Origin: Ignavibacteriales bacterium
GTDB lineage: Bacteria; Bacteroidota; Ignavibacteria; Ignavibacteriales; Ignavibacteriaceae
Direction of reading: 5' to 3'
NCBI GenBank assembly: GCA_016707115.1
Contig: JADJIH010000025.1
Span: 1 to 62,711 of the forward strand
Length of the DNA stretch: 62,711 nt
In this document: positions 39,011 through 47,377 of the stretch, in pieces
Layout: each line of letters opens with the position of its first letter
Numbering within the stretch: the first letter of the stretch is position 1
Position numbers and translations under genes: made by a program
The notes under the pieces: generated by a model
What the model saw: only the letters and a program-made list of their open reading frames with translations
What the model was told of the DNA's origin: nothing
The model's database searches: none

Positions 39011-39576
39011 TGAAACAAGTAGCACACATCATTGCAACGTTAACTTTAATCGGCGTTATTGCTGGCGGATCATTATCGCTTGTTAATAACTGGGCCGCAC
39101 CAAAAATTGCACTTAATCAAAAAGCAGAAACAGAGTGCGCAATTTATCTTGTTCATCTTGATGGAAAAAGATATGAAGAAATAAAGAATGCCGGATTTGA
39201 AGTCTATAAAGTTTTTAATGAAGCAGATTCATCCGTTGGATATTCTCTCGTGTATTCAGGAAATGGTTTTCAGGGAAAAATAAAATTGATGATTGGTCTT
39301 ACTGAAGATTTAAACAAAACCACTTCAATAGAGGTTCTTGAACAATCAGAAACACCGGGACTTGGAACAAAGATACTTGAGCCGCCATACAAAGATCAGT
39401 ATAATGGTTTAGTTACAACTCCATCTATAAAACTTGTAAAGGGTGTTGAGCCTTCCAATCCATATGAAGTTCAATCAATAACCGGCGCTACAATTTCATC
39501 GCGCGCAGTTGTTACAATAGTTAACGAAGGAATTGCAAAGTTGAGAGCTGTTGAAAATAAAGGAGCATCAAAATGA
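39010..39576 (+). CDS. rnfG: Rnf complex subunit G
   Basis: A 188-residue protein with one N-terminal membrane anchor (IIATLTLIGVIAGGSLSLVNNW) and an outward-facing FMN-binding domain. The covalent FMN site is in VQSITGATISSRAVVTIVNEGI (SITGAT near residue 160). TPGLGTKILEPPYKDQY is also typical. ApbE, encoded downstream, would attach the flavin. It shares one base with rnfD and four with rnfE (ATGA), showing translational coupling. Confidence 0.95.
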   Translation: MKQVAHIIATLTLIGVIAGGSLSLVNNWAAPKIALNQKAETECAIYLVHLDGKRYEEIKNAGFEVYKVFNEADSSVGYSLVYSGNGFQGKIKLMIGLTEDLNKTTSIEVLEQSETPGLGTKILEPPYKDQYNGLVTTPSIKLVKGVEPSNPYEVQSITGATISSRAVVTIVNEGIAKLRAVENKGASK

Positions 39577-40265
39577 AAAAACAAGTAACGCTTCTAAAAG
39601 AATTTACAAAAGGATTGTGGGAAATAAATCCAACATTTAAACAAATACTTGGCACTTGTCCAACGCTTGCTGTTACTGTTTCGGTTATAAATGGAATTGC
39701 AATGGCATTAGCAACAACGTTTGTGTTAGTGTTTTCAAGTTTAATAATTTCTCTTGTTAGAAAACTCATACCAAATCAAGTTCGTATTGCCGCATACATA
39801 GTTATCATAGCAAGCTTTGTAACAATCGTTGATCTTGTAATGAAAGCACAATTTCAGGACTTAAGCAAAGCTCTCGGACCTTTCATTCCGCTAATTGTAG
39901 TAAACTGTATAATATTAGGAAGAGCAGAAGCATTTGCATCTAAGAATGGTCCGCTCAGATCTGTACTTGATGCACTTGGTAACGGTGTGGGATTTTTTAT
40001 CGCACTTGTTATTATGGGTGGAATAAGAGAAGTACTCGGTAGCAGAACTTTTCTTGGATATCAAGTATTACCAAATGGTTTTGAACCCTGGCTAATAATG
40101 ATTTTGCCTGCCGGGGCATTTATAGTCTTTGGTTTATTAATGGGTTTTTCAAATATGTATGTTGAAAGAAAGAAAAATCTTGAACGAGAAGCTTTGATTG
40201 CACAATATAGAAGAGTTGGTAGAGAAGAAATTACAGATGATGTACTAAAAGAAGCGGGAGTTTAA
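39573..40265 (+). CDS. rnfE: Rnf complex subunit E
   Basis: A 230-residue polytopic membrane subunit: KEFTKGLWEINPTFKQILGTCPTLAVTVSVINGIAMALATTFVLVFS, IRIAAYIVIIASFVTIVDLVMKA, GPFIPLIVVNCIILGRAEAFASKN and GFFIALVIMGGIREVLGSRTF. RnfE and RnfA are homologous and form the ion path with RnfD; the cysteine in LGTCPT and the VNCIILGR motif match the pair's membrane iron-sulfur ligands. It starts 4 bases inside rnfG and ends 2 bases before rnfA. Confidence 0.95.
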   Translation: MKKQVTLLKEFTKGLWEINPTFKQILGTCPTLAVTVSVINGIAMALATTFVLVFSSLIISLVRKLIPNQVRIAAYIVIIASFVTIVDLVMKAQFQDLSKALGPFIPLIVVNCIILGRAEAFASKNGPLRSVLDALGNGVGFFIALVIMGGIREVLGSRTFLGYQVLPNGFEPWLIMILPAGAFIVFGLLMGFSNMYVERKKNLEREALIAQYRRVGREEITDDVLKEAGV

Positions 40266-40267
40266 TT

Positions 40268-40840
40268 ATGGAACTGTTAATAATATTTATTTCCGCCGCC
40301 TTAGTTAATAATTTTGTTCTTTCATACTTCCTTGGAATTTGTCCTTTCATCGGAGTATCAAACAAAACTTCTTCTGCTATTTCAATGGGTATGGCAACTA
40401 CATTTGTTTTGGTATTAACTGCGATTGTAAGTTGGCTTTTATATAATCTTATACTAGTTCCATATCATCTTGATTTTTTACAGATACCATCATTCATTCT
40501 TGTTATAGCGGCACTTGTTCAATTTGTAGAGATGGTAATTAAAAAAGTTTCGCAGCCCTTGTACAGAGCACTCGGAATTTTTCTTCCTCTTATTACAACA
40601 AACTGTGCAATACTTGGTCTTGCTTTACTTGCCGCAATGAGAGAATATGATTTTCTGGAAAGTGTAATATTTGGTGTTGGTGCCGGGGCAGGATTTACTC
40701 TTGCATTAGTAATTATGGCTGGAATTAGAGAAGAATTAGATCTTGCCGATGTTCCAAAACCATTTCAAGGTGCACCGATAACTTTAATTGTTGCGGGCAT
40801 TCTTGCTCTTGCGTTTATGGGCTTTGCGGGAATGATTTAG
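40268..40840 (+). CDS. rnfA: Rnf complex subunit A
   Basis: A 190-residue six-helix membrane subunit: FISAALVNNFVLSYFLGICPFIGVSNKTSSAISMGMATTFVL, then RALGIFLPLITTNCAILGLALLAA, GFTLALVIMAGIREELDLADVPKPFQGAPITLIVAG. The LGICPF and TTNCAILG cysteines correspond to the family's conserved pair. It is homologous to RnfE. It is the last gene of the tight rnfCDGEA run; 107 bases with a small inverted repeat separate it from the Tat/NusG-II gene. Confidence 0.95.
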   Translation: MELLIIFISAALVNNFVLSYFLGICPFIGVSNKTSSAISMGMATTFVLVLTAIVSWLLYNLILVPYHLDFLQIPSFILVIAALVQFVEMVIKKVSQPLYRALGIFLPLITTNCAILGLALLAAMREYDFLESVIFGVGAGAGFTLALVIMAGIREELDLADVPKPFQGAPITLIVAGILALAFMGFAGMI

Positions 40841-40877
40841 TCTGGTTAGTAGTAATTGGTGATAGTTAGTAGTTTTT

Positions 40878-40907
40878 GTCAAACTGAGCGAAGTCAAAGT
40901 GTTTGAC
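40878..40907. repeat. GTCAAAC/GTTTGAC inverted repeat inside rnf cluster
   Basis: Arms GTCAAAC and GTTTGAC around TGAGCGAAGTCAAAGT. The internal GAGCGAAGTC core resembles the CGACTTCGC core at 30049-30060. It lies between rnfA and the Tat/NusG-II gene. Confidence 0.5.
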
Positions 40908-40947
40908 GTTTATCATTATACGTTTGTCAATCTACAAGGAGGAAAAA

Positions 40948-41682
40948 ATGATATCACGAAGAAATTTTTTAAAGATTGCCGGATTAACTTCTGTTGCACT
41001 TGGTGCAGGTTATACATCTGGAAAGCTAACCGGAAATTCTAAATCTATTAATTACAGTGTGTACGGATTTATTCCCGCTGATGAAAAAGTAATGACTAAT
41101 ATTGTATCAGCATTTAAGAATAAGATTAAAAGCAATACTGAGGCGGTTGTTATTTCTGATTCAAAATTTGGCGAAATTATTAATCGTCTTGATCTAAAAT
41201 CAAGAAAAGAAAATTTTTCAAACAGCGGATCGATCACTTACAGAATAAAAAGATTAGAGAGGCAAGTTGATTCTGATATTATAATAAGTGATGGAAACAA
41301 TTCTATTTACTCTTTAGATGATTTTAATTCAAGATTAATAAATATTAGATCAGATATAAAAAACAGAAAAGCAGATTATTTCTTTACAGCAGAATACTCC
41401 GAAATCGACTTTCTATCATCTATTTTTAAATCAAATAAAAAAGAAGTTGTAATAGAAAACGAAAAAGGATTGGTTGATAGAATTTCTTTAGAGAGTAACT
41501 ACAAAAATATTTTAATAGATGGTTCACAGGGAAAAACAGGATTAAAAATTGAAAACGGATTTGTTAAAGTTCACTCTTCAACCTGCAGACATGGAATTTG
41601 TAGACATACAACAGCAAGCGGAGTTGGAAATATAATTGCCTGTGCACCAAATAAAGTTTTGGTTAAAATAGAATTGGCATAG
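40948..41682 (+). CDS. Tat-signal protein with NusG domain II-like C-terminus
   Basis: The ATG at 40948 follows a perfect AAGGAGG; an upstream start is rejected. The N-terminus (MISRRNFLKIAGLTSVALGAGYTSG) is a twin-arginine signal with SRRNFLK, implying folded export. The middle (residues about 30-185) is unrecognised and carries SKFGEIINRLDLKSRKENF and VDSDIIISDGNNSIYSLDDFN. The C-terminal 60 residues (ILIDGSQGKTGLKIENGFVKVHSSTCRHGICRHTTASGVGNIIACAPNKVLVKIEL) match the NusG domain II-like fold with three cysteines (C near residues 213, 218 and 231). Small NusG-II proteins accompany rnf/apbE in other bacteria; here one is fused to a Tat leader and an extra domain. The gene abuts apbE. Confidence 0.75.
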   Translation: MISRRNFLKIAGLTSVALGAGYTSGKLTGNSKSINYSVYGFIPADEKVMTNIVSAFKNKIKSNTEAVVISDSKFGEIINRLDLKSRKENFSNSGSITYRIKRLERQVDSDIIISDGNNSIYSLDDFNSRLINIRSDIKNRKADYFFTAEYSEIDFLSSIFKSNKKEVVIENEKGLVDRISLESNYKNILIDGSQGKTGLKIENGFVKVHSSTCRHGICRHTTASGVGNIIACAPNKVLVKIELA

Positions 41683-41683
41683 T

Positions 41684-42676
41684 TTGAAAAATGCAATTTT
41701 ATATGGTGTTTTAGTAATTGTTCTTTTTCTTATTGGGTTTTTCATTGCAAGAAACAGCAGCGATGAAGAAGTAAAAACTATAAAGCGTACAAAGATTTTA
41801 CTTGGCACAGTTGTAGAAATTCAAGTTCGTGATGCTGATGAACAAAATGCTGAAGATGCAATAACAAAAGCATTTACAGAAGTAAAACGGATTGATGATT
41901 TGTTCACAACTTATAATGAAGCTAGTTCAGTTTGGAAAATAAATAATTCGACAGACACTATTATTTTTATTGACTCTGAAATTTATAATTTAATGGTTCT
42001 TTGTGATTCAATAACAAAACTATCAAATGGAGGTTTTGATGTAAGTTTGGATAATCTTACAAAAGTTTGGGGATTTAATACTGATAATCCACAGATACCA
42101 ACAAAAGCAGAAATAGATTCTGCGTTGTTAAATAGTGGCTGGCAGAATATCATTTTGTTAGGGGATAATAAGACTATCAAAAAAGGAAAAGTGGAATTTA
42201 ATTTTGGTGCAGTTGCAAAAGGTTACGCTGTTGATAAAGCTATTGATGTTCTTAAAAAACTTGGAATAAATGAAGCCCTTATAAATGCTGGTGGAGAAAT
42301 TAGCGTAATTGGTAACAATTGGATTGTTGGAATTCAACATCCTAGAGAAACTAATTCTATAATAAAAAAAATTAAACTGGATGGATTCACGGTTGCAACT
42401 TCCGGAGATTATGAACAATACTTCGCGGTTGATGGAAATCGTTACCATCACATGCTTGATCCTAAGACCGGTTATCCCTCAAAAGGATTGCAAAGTGTTA
42501 CAATAATAAATAAATCAAATTCTATTGCTGATGCGCTTGCTACTGCAGTTTTTGTAATGGGAAAAGAAAATGGAACGAAACTAATTGAAACTCTTGATGA
42601 CACAGAAGCAATGATAATTGACGATAAAGGAAAAATATTTTATTCATCAGGGTTTGAGAAGTTTTTGGTTAAATGA
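41684..42676 (+). CDS. apbE: FAD:protein FMN transferase
   Basis: ApbE cleaves FAD and attaches FMN to threonines of RnfG and RnfD. The 330-residue protein has an N-terminal anchor (NAILYGVLVIVLFLIGFFIA), then RTKILLGTVVEIQVRD, ITKLSNGGFDVSLDNLTKVWGF, VEFNFGAVAKGYAVDKAIDVLKKLGINEALINAGGEISVIG, and the Mg/FAD signature TSGDYEQYFAVDGNRYHHMLDPKTGYPSKGLQSVTI with DALATAVFVMG. It starts with TTG one base after the previous stop, so both are co-translated. Its position among rnf genes explains its role. Confidence 0.95.
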   Translation: MKNAILYGVLVIVLFLIGFFIARNSSDEEVKTIKRTKILLGTVVEIQVRDADEQNAEDAITKAFTEVKRIDDLFTTYNEASSVWKINNSTDTIIFIDSEIYNLMVLCDSITKLSNGGFDVSLDNLTKVWGFNTDNPQIPTKAEIDSALLNSGWQNIILLGDNKTIKKGKVEFNFGAVAKGYAVDKAIDVLKKLGINEALINAGGEISVIGNNWIVGIQHPRETNSIIKKIKLDGFTVATSGDYEQYFAVDGNRYHHMLDPKTGYPSKGLQSVTIINKSNSIADALATAVFVMGKENGTKLIETLDDTEAMIIDDKGKIFYSSGFEKFLVK

Positions 42677-42685
42677 AAAGAGAAA

Positions 42686-42769
42686 GTCATTGCGAGTTCC
42701 GATTTATCGGGGCGACGCAATCTGACTTACTTTTACAGATTGCTTCATCCCTTCGGGATTCGCAATGAC
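42686..42769. repeat. REP-like palindromic element between apbE and rnfB
   Basis: Outer arms GTCATTGCGA and TCGCAATGAC bound an 84-base element. Inside, GCAATCTG pairs with CAGATTGC, and CCGATTTATCGG and CCCTTCGGG form minor hairpins. The result is a clover-like structure unlike the surrounding AT-rich DNA. It lies within the rnf transcription unit and could affect RNA processing. Confidence 0.75.
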
Positions 42770-42793
42770 GATTGAAACATAGGAAAAATAATT

Positions 42794-43648
42794 ATGGATA
42801 TAACTTTAATAATAGCAATTGCCACAATGGGTGGTTTGGGATTTATTTTTGCAGGTGCACTTGCAATTGCAGATAAAAAATTACGTGTAGAAGAAAATCC
42901 TAAAATTGCTGAAGTAAATGATATTCTTCCCAACGCAAATTGCGGTGCTTGCGGTAATGCGGGCTGCTATGATTTTGCAGTTAAAGTTGTGGATGGAGAA
43001 GCAAAGATTAACGGATGTCCGGTTGGCGGCCAGGATGTAGTTGATGAAATTGCCCGGATACTGGGAATGGAAAGTTCTGCAAGTGTTAAACTTCTTGCAC
43101 GGGTTTTATGTAACGGCGGAAATATTGAATCAACAAGAAAAGCTAATGCGGAATATAATGGACCAATGTCTTGCTCAGTTCAAACTATTGTTGCGGGTGG
43201 AGATAAGATGTGTTTATACGGATGCCTTGGCGGCGGTGAGTGTGTTGATGCCTGCCAATTTGGTGCAATATTTATGAATGAAAATGGTTTACCAACAATT
43301 GTAGAAGAACTTTGTACCGGATGCGGGCAATGTGTAGAAGCATGTCCTAGAGGAATCATTGAAATTCATCCCGAAGACAGAGAATTATTTGTGTTCTGTA
43401 AAAATCATGATGATCCCAAACGATCTAAAGAAGTTTGTAAAGTAGCCTGTATTGGCTGCGGAATCTGTGCTCGTAAATCCGATGGTTCAATTGTGATGAA
43501 AGAGTTTTTACCTGAAATAGATTACTCGAAGTTAGATCTTTCAAAAATTCCTCTGGATAAATGTTCTACTAATGCTATTCGGTTTGTTCATCCGGAAAAA
43601 GCCGCAGAGTTGTTGAAAGAAGAAAATATAGAAGTAAAAGTAAATTGA
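42794..43648 (+). CDS. rnfB: Rnf complex subunit B
   Basis: RnfB takes electrons from reduced ferredoxin. An N-terminal membrane helix (IIAIATMGGLGFIFAGALAIA) is followed by a [4Fe-4S] motif (LPNANCGACGNAGCYDFA), a ferredoxin part with several clusters (GCLGGGECVDACQFGAI, CTGCGQCVEACPRGII, CKVACIGCGICARKSDGS), then a C-terminal tail (DKCSTNAIRFVHPEKAAELL). At 284 residues it has the long polyferredoxin form found in anaerobes. It is placed after apbE rather than next to rnfC or rnfA as in gammaproteobacteria. It completes the set CDGEA plus B. Confidence 0.95.
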   Translation: MDITLIIAIATMGGLGFIFAGALAIADKKLRVEENPKIAEVNDILPNANCGACGNAGCYDFAVKVVDGEAKINGCPVGGQDVVDEIARILGMESSASVKLLARVLCNGGNIESTRKANAEYNGPMSCSVQTIVAGGDKMCLYGCLGGGECVDACQFGAIFMNENGLPTIVEELCTGCGQCVEACPRGIIEIHPEDRELFVFCKNHDDPKRSKEVCKVACIGCGICARKSDGSIVMKEFLPEIDYSKLDLSKIPLDKCSTNAIRFVHPEKAAELLKEENIEVKVN

Positions 43649-43721
43649 AATTTGAATTATCATTTCTACGAATCTGCCTGACATTAGGCCGGGGCAGGAA
43701 TTTACTTTTGAATAATTTAGT

Positions 43722-43740
43722 TTCCGGCTCGAGTCCGGAA
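43722..43740. repeat. TTCCGG/CCGGAA inverted repeat
   Basis: TTCCGG and CCGGAA with a GCTCGAGT-type centre lie between rnfB and the rseC-like gene, near a GCCTGACATTAGGCCGGGGCAGG stretch at 43677-43698. It is another GC-rich intergenic palindrome in AT-rich DNA. Confidence 0.4.
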
Positions 43741-43756
43741 TAACAAAATTGAAAAA

Positions 43757-44203
43757 ATGTATAACGAAGAATTAACAGAAGAAGGAATTGTAAAAGAATT
43801 AAAAGATGGAATTGCAACTGTTGTGATTTCAAATTCTGATAACTGTGAAGAGTGTACTGCAAAACTTTACTGCAAACCAGGGAATAATAATCAAAGAAGT
43901 TTAACTGTTAATGATCCTCTGGGTGTTAGTGTTGGTGATAGTGTTAAGGTTTCAATCAAGGGAAGTCAGATACTTCGAGTGTCGTTTTTAATATACGGAA
44001 TGCCACTCATTCTGATTCTGGCGGGATTATTCCTTGGAATGCAAGTCTTTCAGATCAATAAAGAACTTTTCTCTACATTATTCGCTGTTGGATTGGTTTT
44101 GGCTTATACATCCATTATTCTTTTGGTTGATAAAAAAAAGAAACATGACATAAGATCTTACTCACAGATTGTTTTTGTAAATCGCAAGGTATCTAATGAC
44201 TAA
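43757..44203 (+). CDS. RseC/MucC-like membrane protein
   Basis: A 148-residue protein: N-terminal GIVKELKDGIATVVISNSDNCEECTAKLYC with Cys pairs, LGVSVGDSVKVSIKGSQILRVSFLIYGMPLILILAGLFLGMQVF (membrane helix 1), FSTLFAVGLVLAYTSIILLVDKKKKH (helix 2). This matches RseC/MucC, which in E. coli helps reduce SoxR via the Rsx (Rnf) complex. Its place directly after rnfB fits that link. Four bases of its end overlap the convergent DMT transporter gene. Confidence 0.85.
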   Translation: MYNEELTEEGIVKELKDGIATVVISNSDNCEECTAKLYCKPGNNNQRSLTVNDPLGVSVGDSVKVSIKGSQILRVSFLIYGMPLILILAGLFLGMQVFQINKELFSTLFAVGLVLAYTSIILLVDKKKKHDIRSYSQIVFVNRKVSND

Positions 44204-45123
44204 TCTTCCGCATTAAAATTAAACACTTTTATTCCACTTACTTTTAAAATACTTATCAACAAAACTGCCGCACCCATCCACTGAACGGGTGAAAGAAGGT
44301 TGCCGTGAACAAAATATTCTAACACTACTGCAGTTAACGGAAAGGCGAGTTCACAGATAGAGGCAACCGATGCAGAAATTCTTTTTAATCCATAATAGTA
44401 AAGAAAAATTGCAGCTCCGCCGGTTGTAAATGCAATAATTAAAAAGATTATTATTTGTTTTGGTGTAACAATAGTCACACTATAAATATCACCGGTTGTT
44501 GCTGAAATGATAAACATAATAATAGAGGCAAAAAGGAAGCGTAAATATGTTCCCATTTCATAATCAACATTTCTTAATGCACGTTTACTTAGCACTGTGG
44601 ATGAGCTGAAACTAAATGCGGCAAGCAAAGCAAATAAGGCAGCAATTGTCGTTTTATCTCCGGTTGAAAAATTTGGAACAGACAAACCAAATGTCATAAA
44701 GTAAGCTCCAATAATTGCCAGTCCCGCCCACAGAAAAAACTCCTTGGGTAATTTTTCTTTTAATAAAACAGTTGCTAGTGAAATTGCAAACACCGGTTGA
44801 AGTTTTTGCAAAAGAATTACCACTGAGAGATTAACAAAATTTACATAGAATAGGGCTTTGGTAATTGCCATCGTTCCTATTGCCCCACCAAGTAACGCAA
44901 CACCAAAGAATGCAAGCCAGTCTTTTTTCTTTAAATATCTTAGTGAAGAAAATTTGTTAATGAAAAACGGTGTAAGCAAGATTGCTACGATTGAGCTTTC
45001 AACGAGTACAACTAACGGAACAGGCAGACTGTAAAGCGATGGACGCAAAACAATTCCATCAACAGCCCATAGAGCGGCAGCAATTACTACTAATAATGGT
45101 GCTAATAATTTTGAATTCTGCAC
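44200..45123 (-). CDS. EamA/DMT-family transporter
   Basis: A 307-residue ten-helix transporter. LLAPLLVVIAAALWAVDGIVLRP opens the first EamA repeat; VILLQKLQPVFAISLATVLLKEKLPKEFFLWAGLAIIGAYFMTFG ends it. FALLAAFSFSSSTVLSKRAL begins the second, and ASVASICELAFPLTAVVLEYFVHGNLLSPVQWMGAAVLLISILKVSG closes it. The family exports amino acids, nucleobases or drugs; the substrate is unknown. It overlaps the rseC-like gene by 4 bases head-on, so no terminator fits between. The next gene upstream on the same strand is a SemiSWEET. Confidence 0.9.
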   Translation of the reverse strand: MQNSKLLAPLLVVIAAALWAVDGIVLRPSLYSLPVPLVVLVESSIVAILLTPFFINKFSSLRYLKKKDWLAFFGVALLGGAIGTMAITKALFYVNFVNLSVVILLQKLQPVFAISLATVLLKEKLPKEFFLWAGLAIIGAYFMTFGLSVPNFSTGDKTTIAALFALLAAFSFSSSTVLSKRALRNVDYEMGTYLRFLFASIIMFIISATTGDIYSVTIVTPKQIIIFLIIAFTTGGAAIFLYYYGLKRISASVASICELAFPLTAVVLEYFVHGNLLSPVQWMGAAVLLISILKVSGIKVFNFNAED

Positions 45124-45149
45124 TTTGTTTTTTCTTAAATTAAGTTTTT

Positions 45150-45422
45150 TTAATTATTCTTTTTAGATGGAAATACATCTAATCTAAACTTAGTAACTAA
45201 AATATAGATTGCAATAATTATAGTAACAGAATTAGCGATAATTATTGGATACGAAACAAGTAAAATCCCGTACCACAGCCAAAGAATAAATCCTGTTATA
45301 AGAAGAGAAAACATTCCTAAAGAAATATCCTTTGTGTGCTGTGATTTGTAAATTTTTACTGCTTGCGGAATGAATGCGATTGTTGTGCAAAATGCAGCCA
45401 AATAACCTAAATAAGATTCCAT
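45150..45422 (-). CDS. SemiSWEET (PQ-loop) sugar transporter
   Basis: A 90-residue three-helix protein of the SemiSWEET group. LGYLAAFCTTIAFIPQAVKIYKSQHTKDIS has the PQ motif (FIPQ) in helix 1; SLGMFSLLITGFILWLWYGILLVSYPIIIANSVTIIIAIYILV gives helices 2 and 3, with the conserved asparagine in IIANS. SemiSWEETs work as dimers and carry sugars such as sucrose or glucose by facilitated diffusion. It is the upstream gene of a likely pair with the DMT transporter (26-base gap). Confidence 0.9.
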   Translation of the reverse strand: MESYLGYLAAFCTTIAFIPQAVKIYKSQHTKDISLGMFSLLITGFILWLWYGILLVSYPIIIANSVTIIIAIYILVTKFRLDVFPSKKNN

Positions 45423-45723
45423 ATTACTCTGTTTAATTTTGTGTTCAAACTTAGGAATAAATGAAGAATTATTTATGAAATTTGTCCTATTAACCTAGAT
45501 CTTAGCTAGATATGGGCAAACCCATTTTGTGGTAAAATTTACCCAAATTAATCATAACCTTACATTTTTTTCAGTTGACCACTTTCAAAATCTTTCAGAA
45601 TCTCAATAGTAAAATGGAATAATAATTGCATAAATCTGTTAAAAATAGAATAATGGCATTTGGCGATACAATGAGTTTCATGTTCACCCAAATGTTTTTA
45701 ATAAACCAATTTGAGGTAATTAA

Positions 45724-46883
45724 GTGCAAGACCAGCTAACCAAAGAAACCGTATCCGGTAAATTTGCCGAAGATTTTGATATAGACGTTGAAAAAACAAT
45801 CAATAAAAGTATCATACCAACTGAATTACCTAATTGGAATAAAGCCGAAATATCTCTGCAAAATAAACTTCAGTTTGTTTTAAGAAGAGTTAATCTATCT
45901 AAATCTTTTTAGATGATGATGTTTCCAAGTGGGTTAATGCGTCAAACGAAACATATGAACTTTCTTCTTTAAGAACTTATCTTCTGTTAAGTTGTGTTAA
46001 TATGATTGGAGAAATTAGTCGCACAGATACTCCAATGACATTTTTATCATGGCTTGATACTTCAAACTCAGTAACAACAAGAAGTATTCGCGAAGAATCA
46101 ATCAGCAAAGCAATAAATTCTGTTGGTGTTGTTGATGATCAGAAAAAAGCTGTTAAACTTATTAAATCTGTTTTTGCACAATACAGATTAACCAATTCAG
46201 TTGATTCAAATTATTTTTCCTTCTTTACTGATGCGCTTGATAGTGAAACACAAAATTTAATTGCATCAAACAGCTGGATATATCAGGATAATCCTTTAGA
46301 GAAATGGGCCAACCTGCAAAATGTTAAGGAAGGTTATACAAACTTAACTTCTGCAGAAAATAAAAGATTAACAAATGCTCGTAAAAGATGGGATGGATTA
46401 GATATAAATCAAAAATTATTTGAGGTTTCTCAGTTCCTTGAATTTTTATTTAATCAGTATAATTTGTGTCAGGTAAATCCTCCGGTTAAGATGGATAAAG
46501 ATCCTGTGGCTAAAGTTTGGAAAGATATAGATCAGGCGGTTAGTGATTATAAAGTTAATTACTTATCAAACTCTCTATTTAACCATATTGGAGCAGATGG
46601 TCAGAAATTTAAGTTCAACGAAGTTAGATGTGTATTTAAAGAAGAAGAATTAATTGTCTTCGAAGGAGATGTTAGGGAAAAGGACAGAGAGCTTTGGTTA
46701 AAGAGACTTTCTGAATGGGTAAAAACAAAAATAGAATCTGAAAACGCTATTGGTGAAACGATCTTTTTAGCACCTAAAAATCAGGCTCTGGTGCTATCTG
46801 GAGAAAATCTTGCTCCGTTGCTTGAAAAATGGATTGATAAAGCAGTTAAGAATATTTTAGATAAAAATAGTATTCAGAAATAA
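45724..46883 (+). CDS. Unrecognised cytoplasmic protein, one frameshift
   Basis: The GTG at 45724 opens MQDQLTKETVSGKFAEDFDIDVEK; after residue 60 one lost T in a run at 45906-45911 shifts the frame, and the reading continues FLDDDVSKWVNASNETYELSSLRTYLLLSCVNMIGEI into the open part ending at 46883. The product of about 386 residues has helix-rich central sequences (KRWDGLDINQKLFEVSQFLEFLFNQYN) and a C-terminal KDRELWLKRLSEWVKTKIESEN. It has no signal peptide or membrane segment. Not a known family to me. Confidence 0.65.
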
Positions 46884-46891
46884 TTACTAAC

Positions 46892-46925
46892 AAAAAAAAC
46901 CATGGTGCACCATGGTTTTTTATTT
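46892..46925. terminator. Palindromic terminator CCATGGTGCACCATGG
   Basis: A perfect palindrome (AAAACCATGGTG with CACCATGGTTTT) followed by T and A tracts on both sides. It closes the plus-strand gene ending at 46883 and can also serve the minus-strand small gene at 46944. Confidence 0.8.
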
Positions 46926-46943
46926 TACTAAATCAAATTTCAA

Positions 46944-47117
46944 TTAGCTTTCCGCTAATTGTATAGCCAATCTTTTAGTTGTTGTAAAGTGTGAGTTAAA
47001 AACTGTTGCTGCGGATTTGGGAACATGAACATCAATAGATGTTTCTTTAAATAAAAATTCTAAACTTAACTGATTTGGATTTTCTTGTGAAAGCTTTTTA
47101 GATTTTTTCTTTTTCAT
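46944..47117 (-). CDS. Possible 57-aa protein
   Basis: A small minus-strand frame from an ATG at 47117: a lysine-rich start (MKKKKSKKLSQENPNQLSLE), then FLFKETSIDVHVPKSAATVFNSHFTTTKRLAIQLAES. It ends just before a bidirectional terminator, which supports its being transcribed. No family recognised; the mixed charged and hydrophobic pattern looks protein-like rather than random. Confidence 0.4.
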   Translation of the reverse strand: MKKKKSKKLSQENPNQLSLEFLFKETSIDVHVPKSAATVFNSHFTTTKRLAIQLAES

Positions 47118-47377
47118 ATTTAGAAGTGCAGAGAAAAATTATTTTATTGTGTTATAAAATTTGTGGTCGTAAAGTAAAAAGATTAATCTATAAAAAGAAG
47201 AAACATGAAAAATTAATAATTAATTTTACTACGATAGAAATATTTTCTTAAAAACTGTAATAAGTTTTTACAAGTTTTACAATCACGCCCTATTAACAAT
47301 CAACATTAGTTTCAAATCAGCATCAAAAATTTTTAGTTAACTAAAATAATTTATAATCTATAAAAAATTATTTACCT

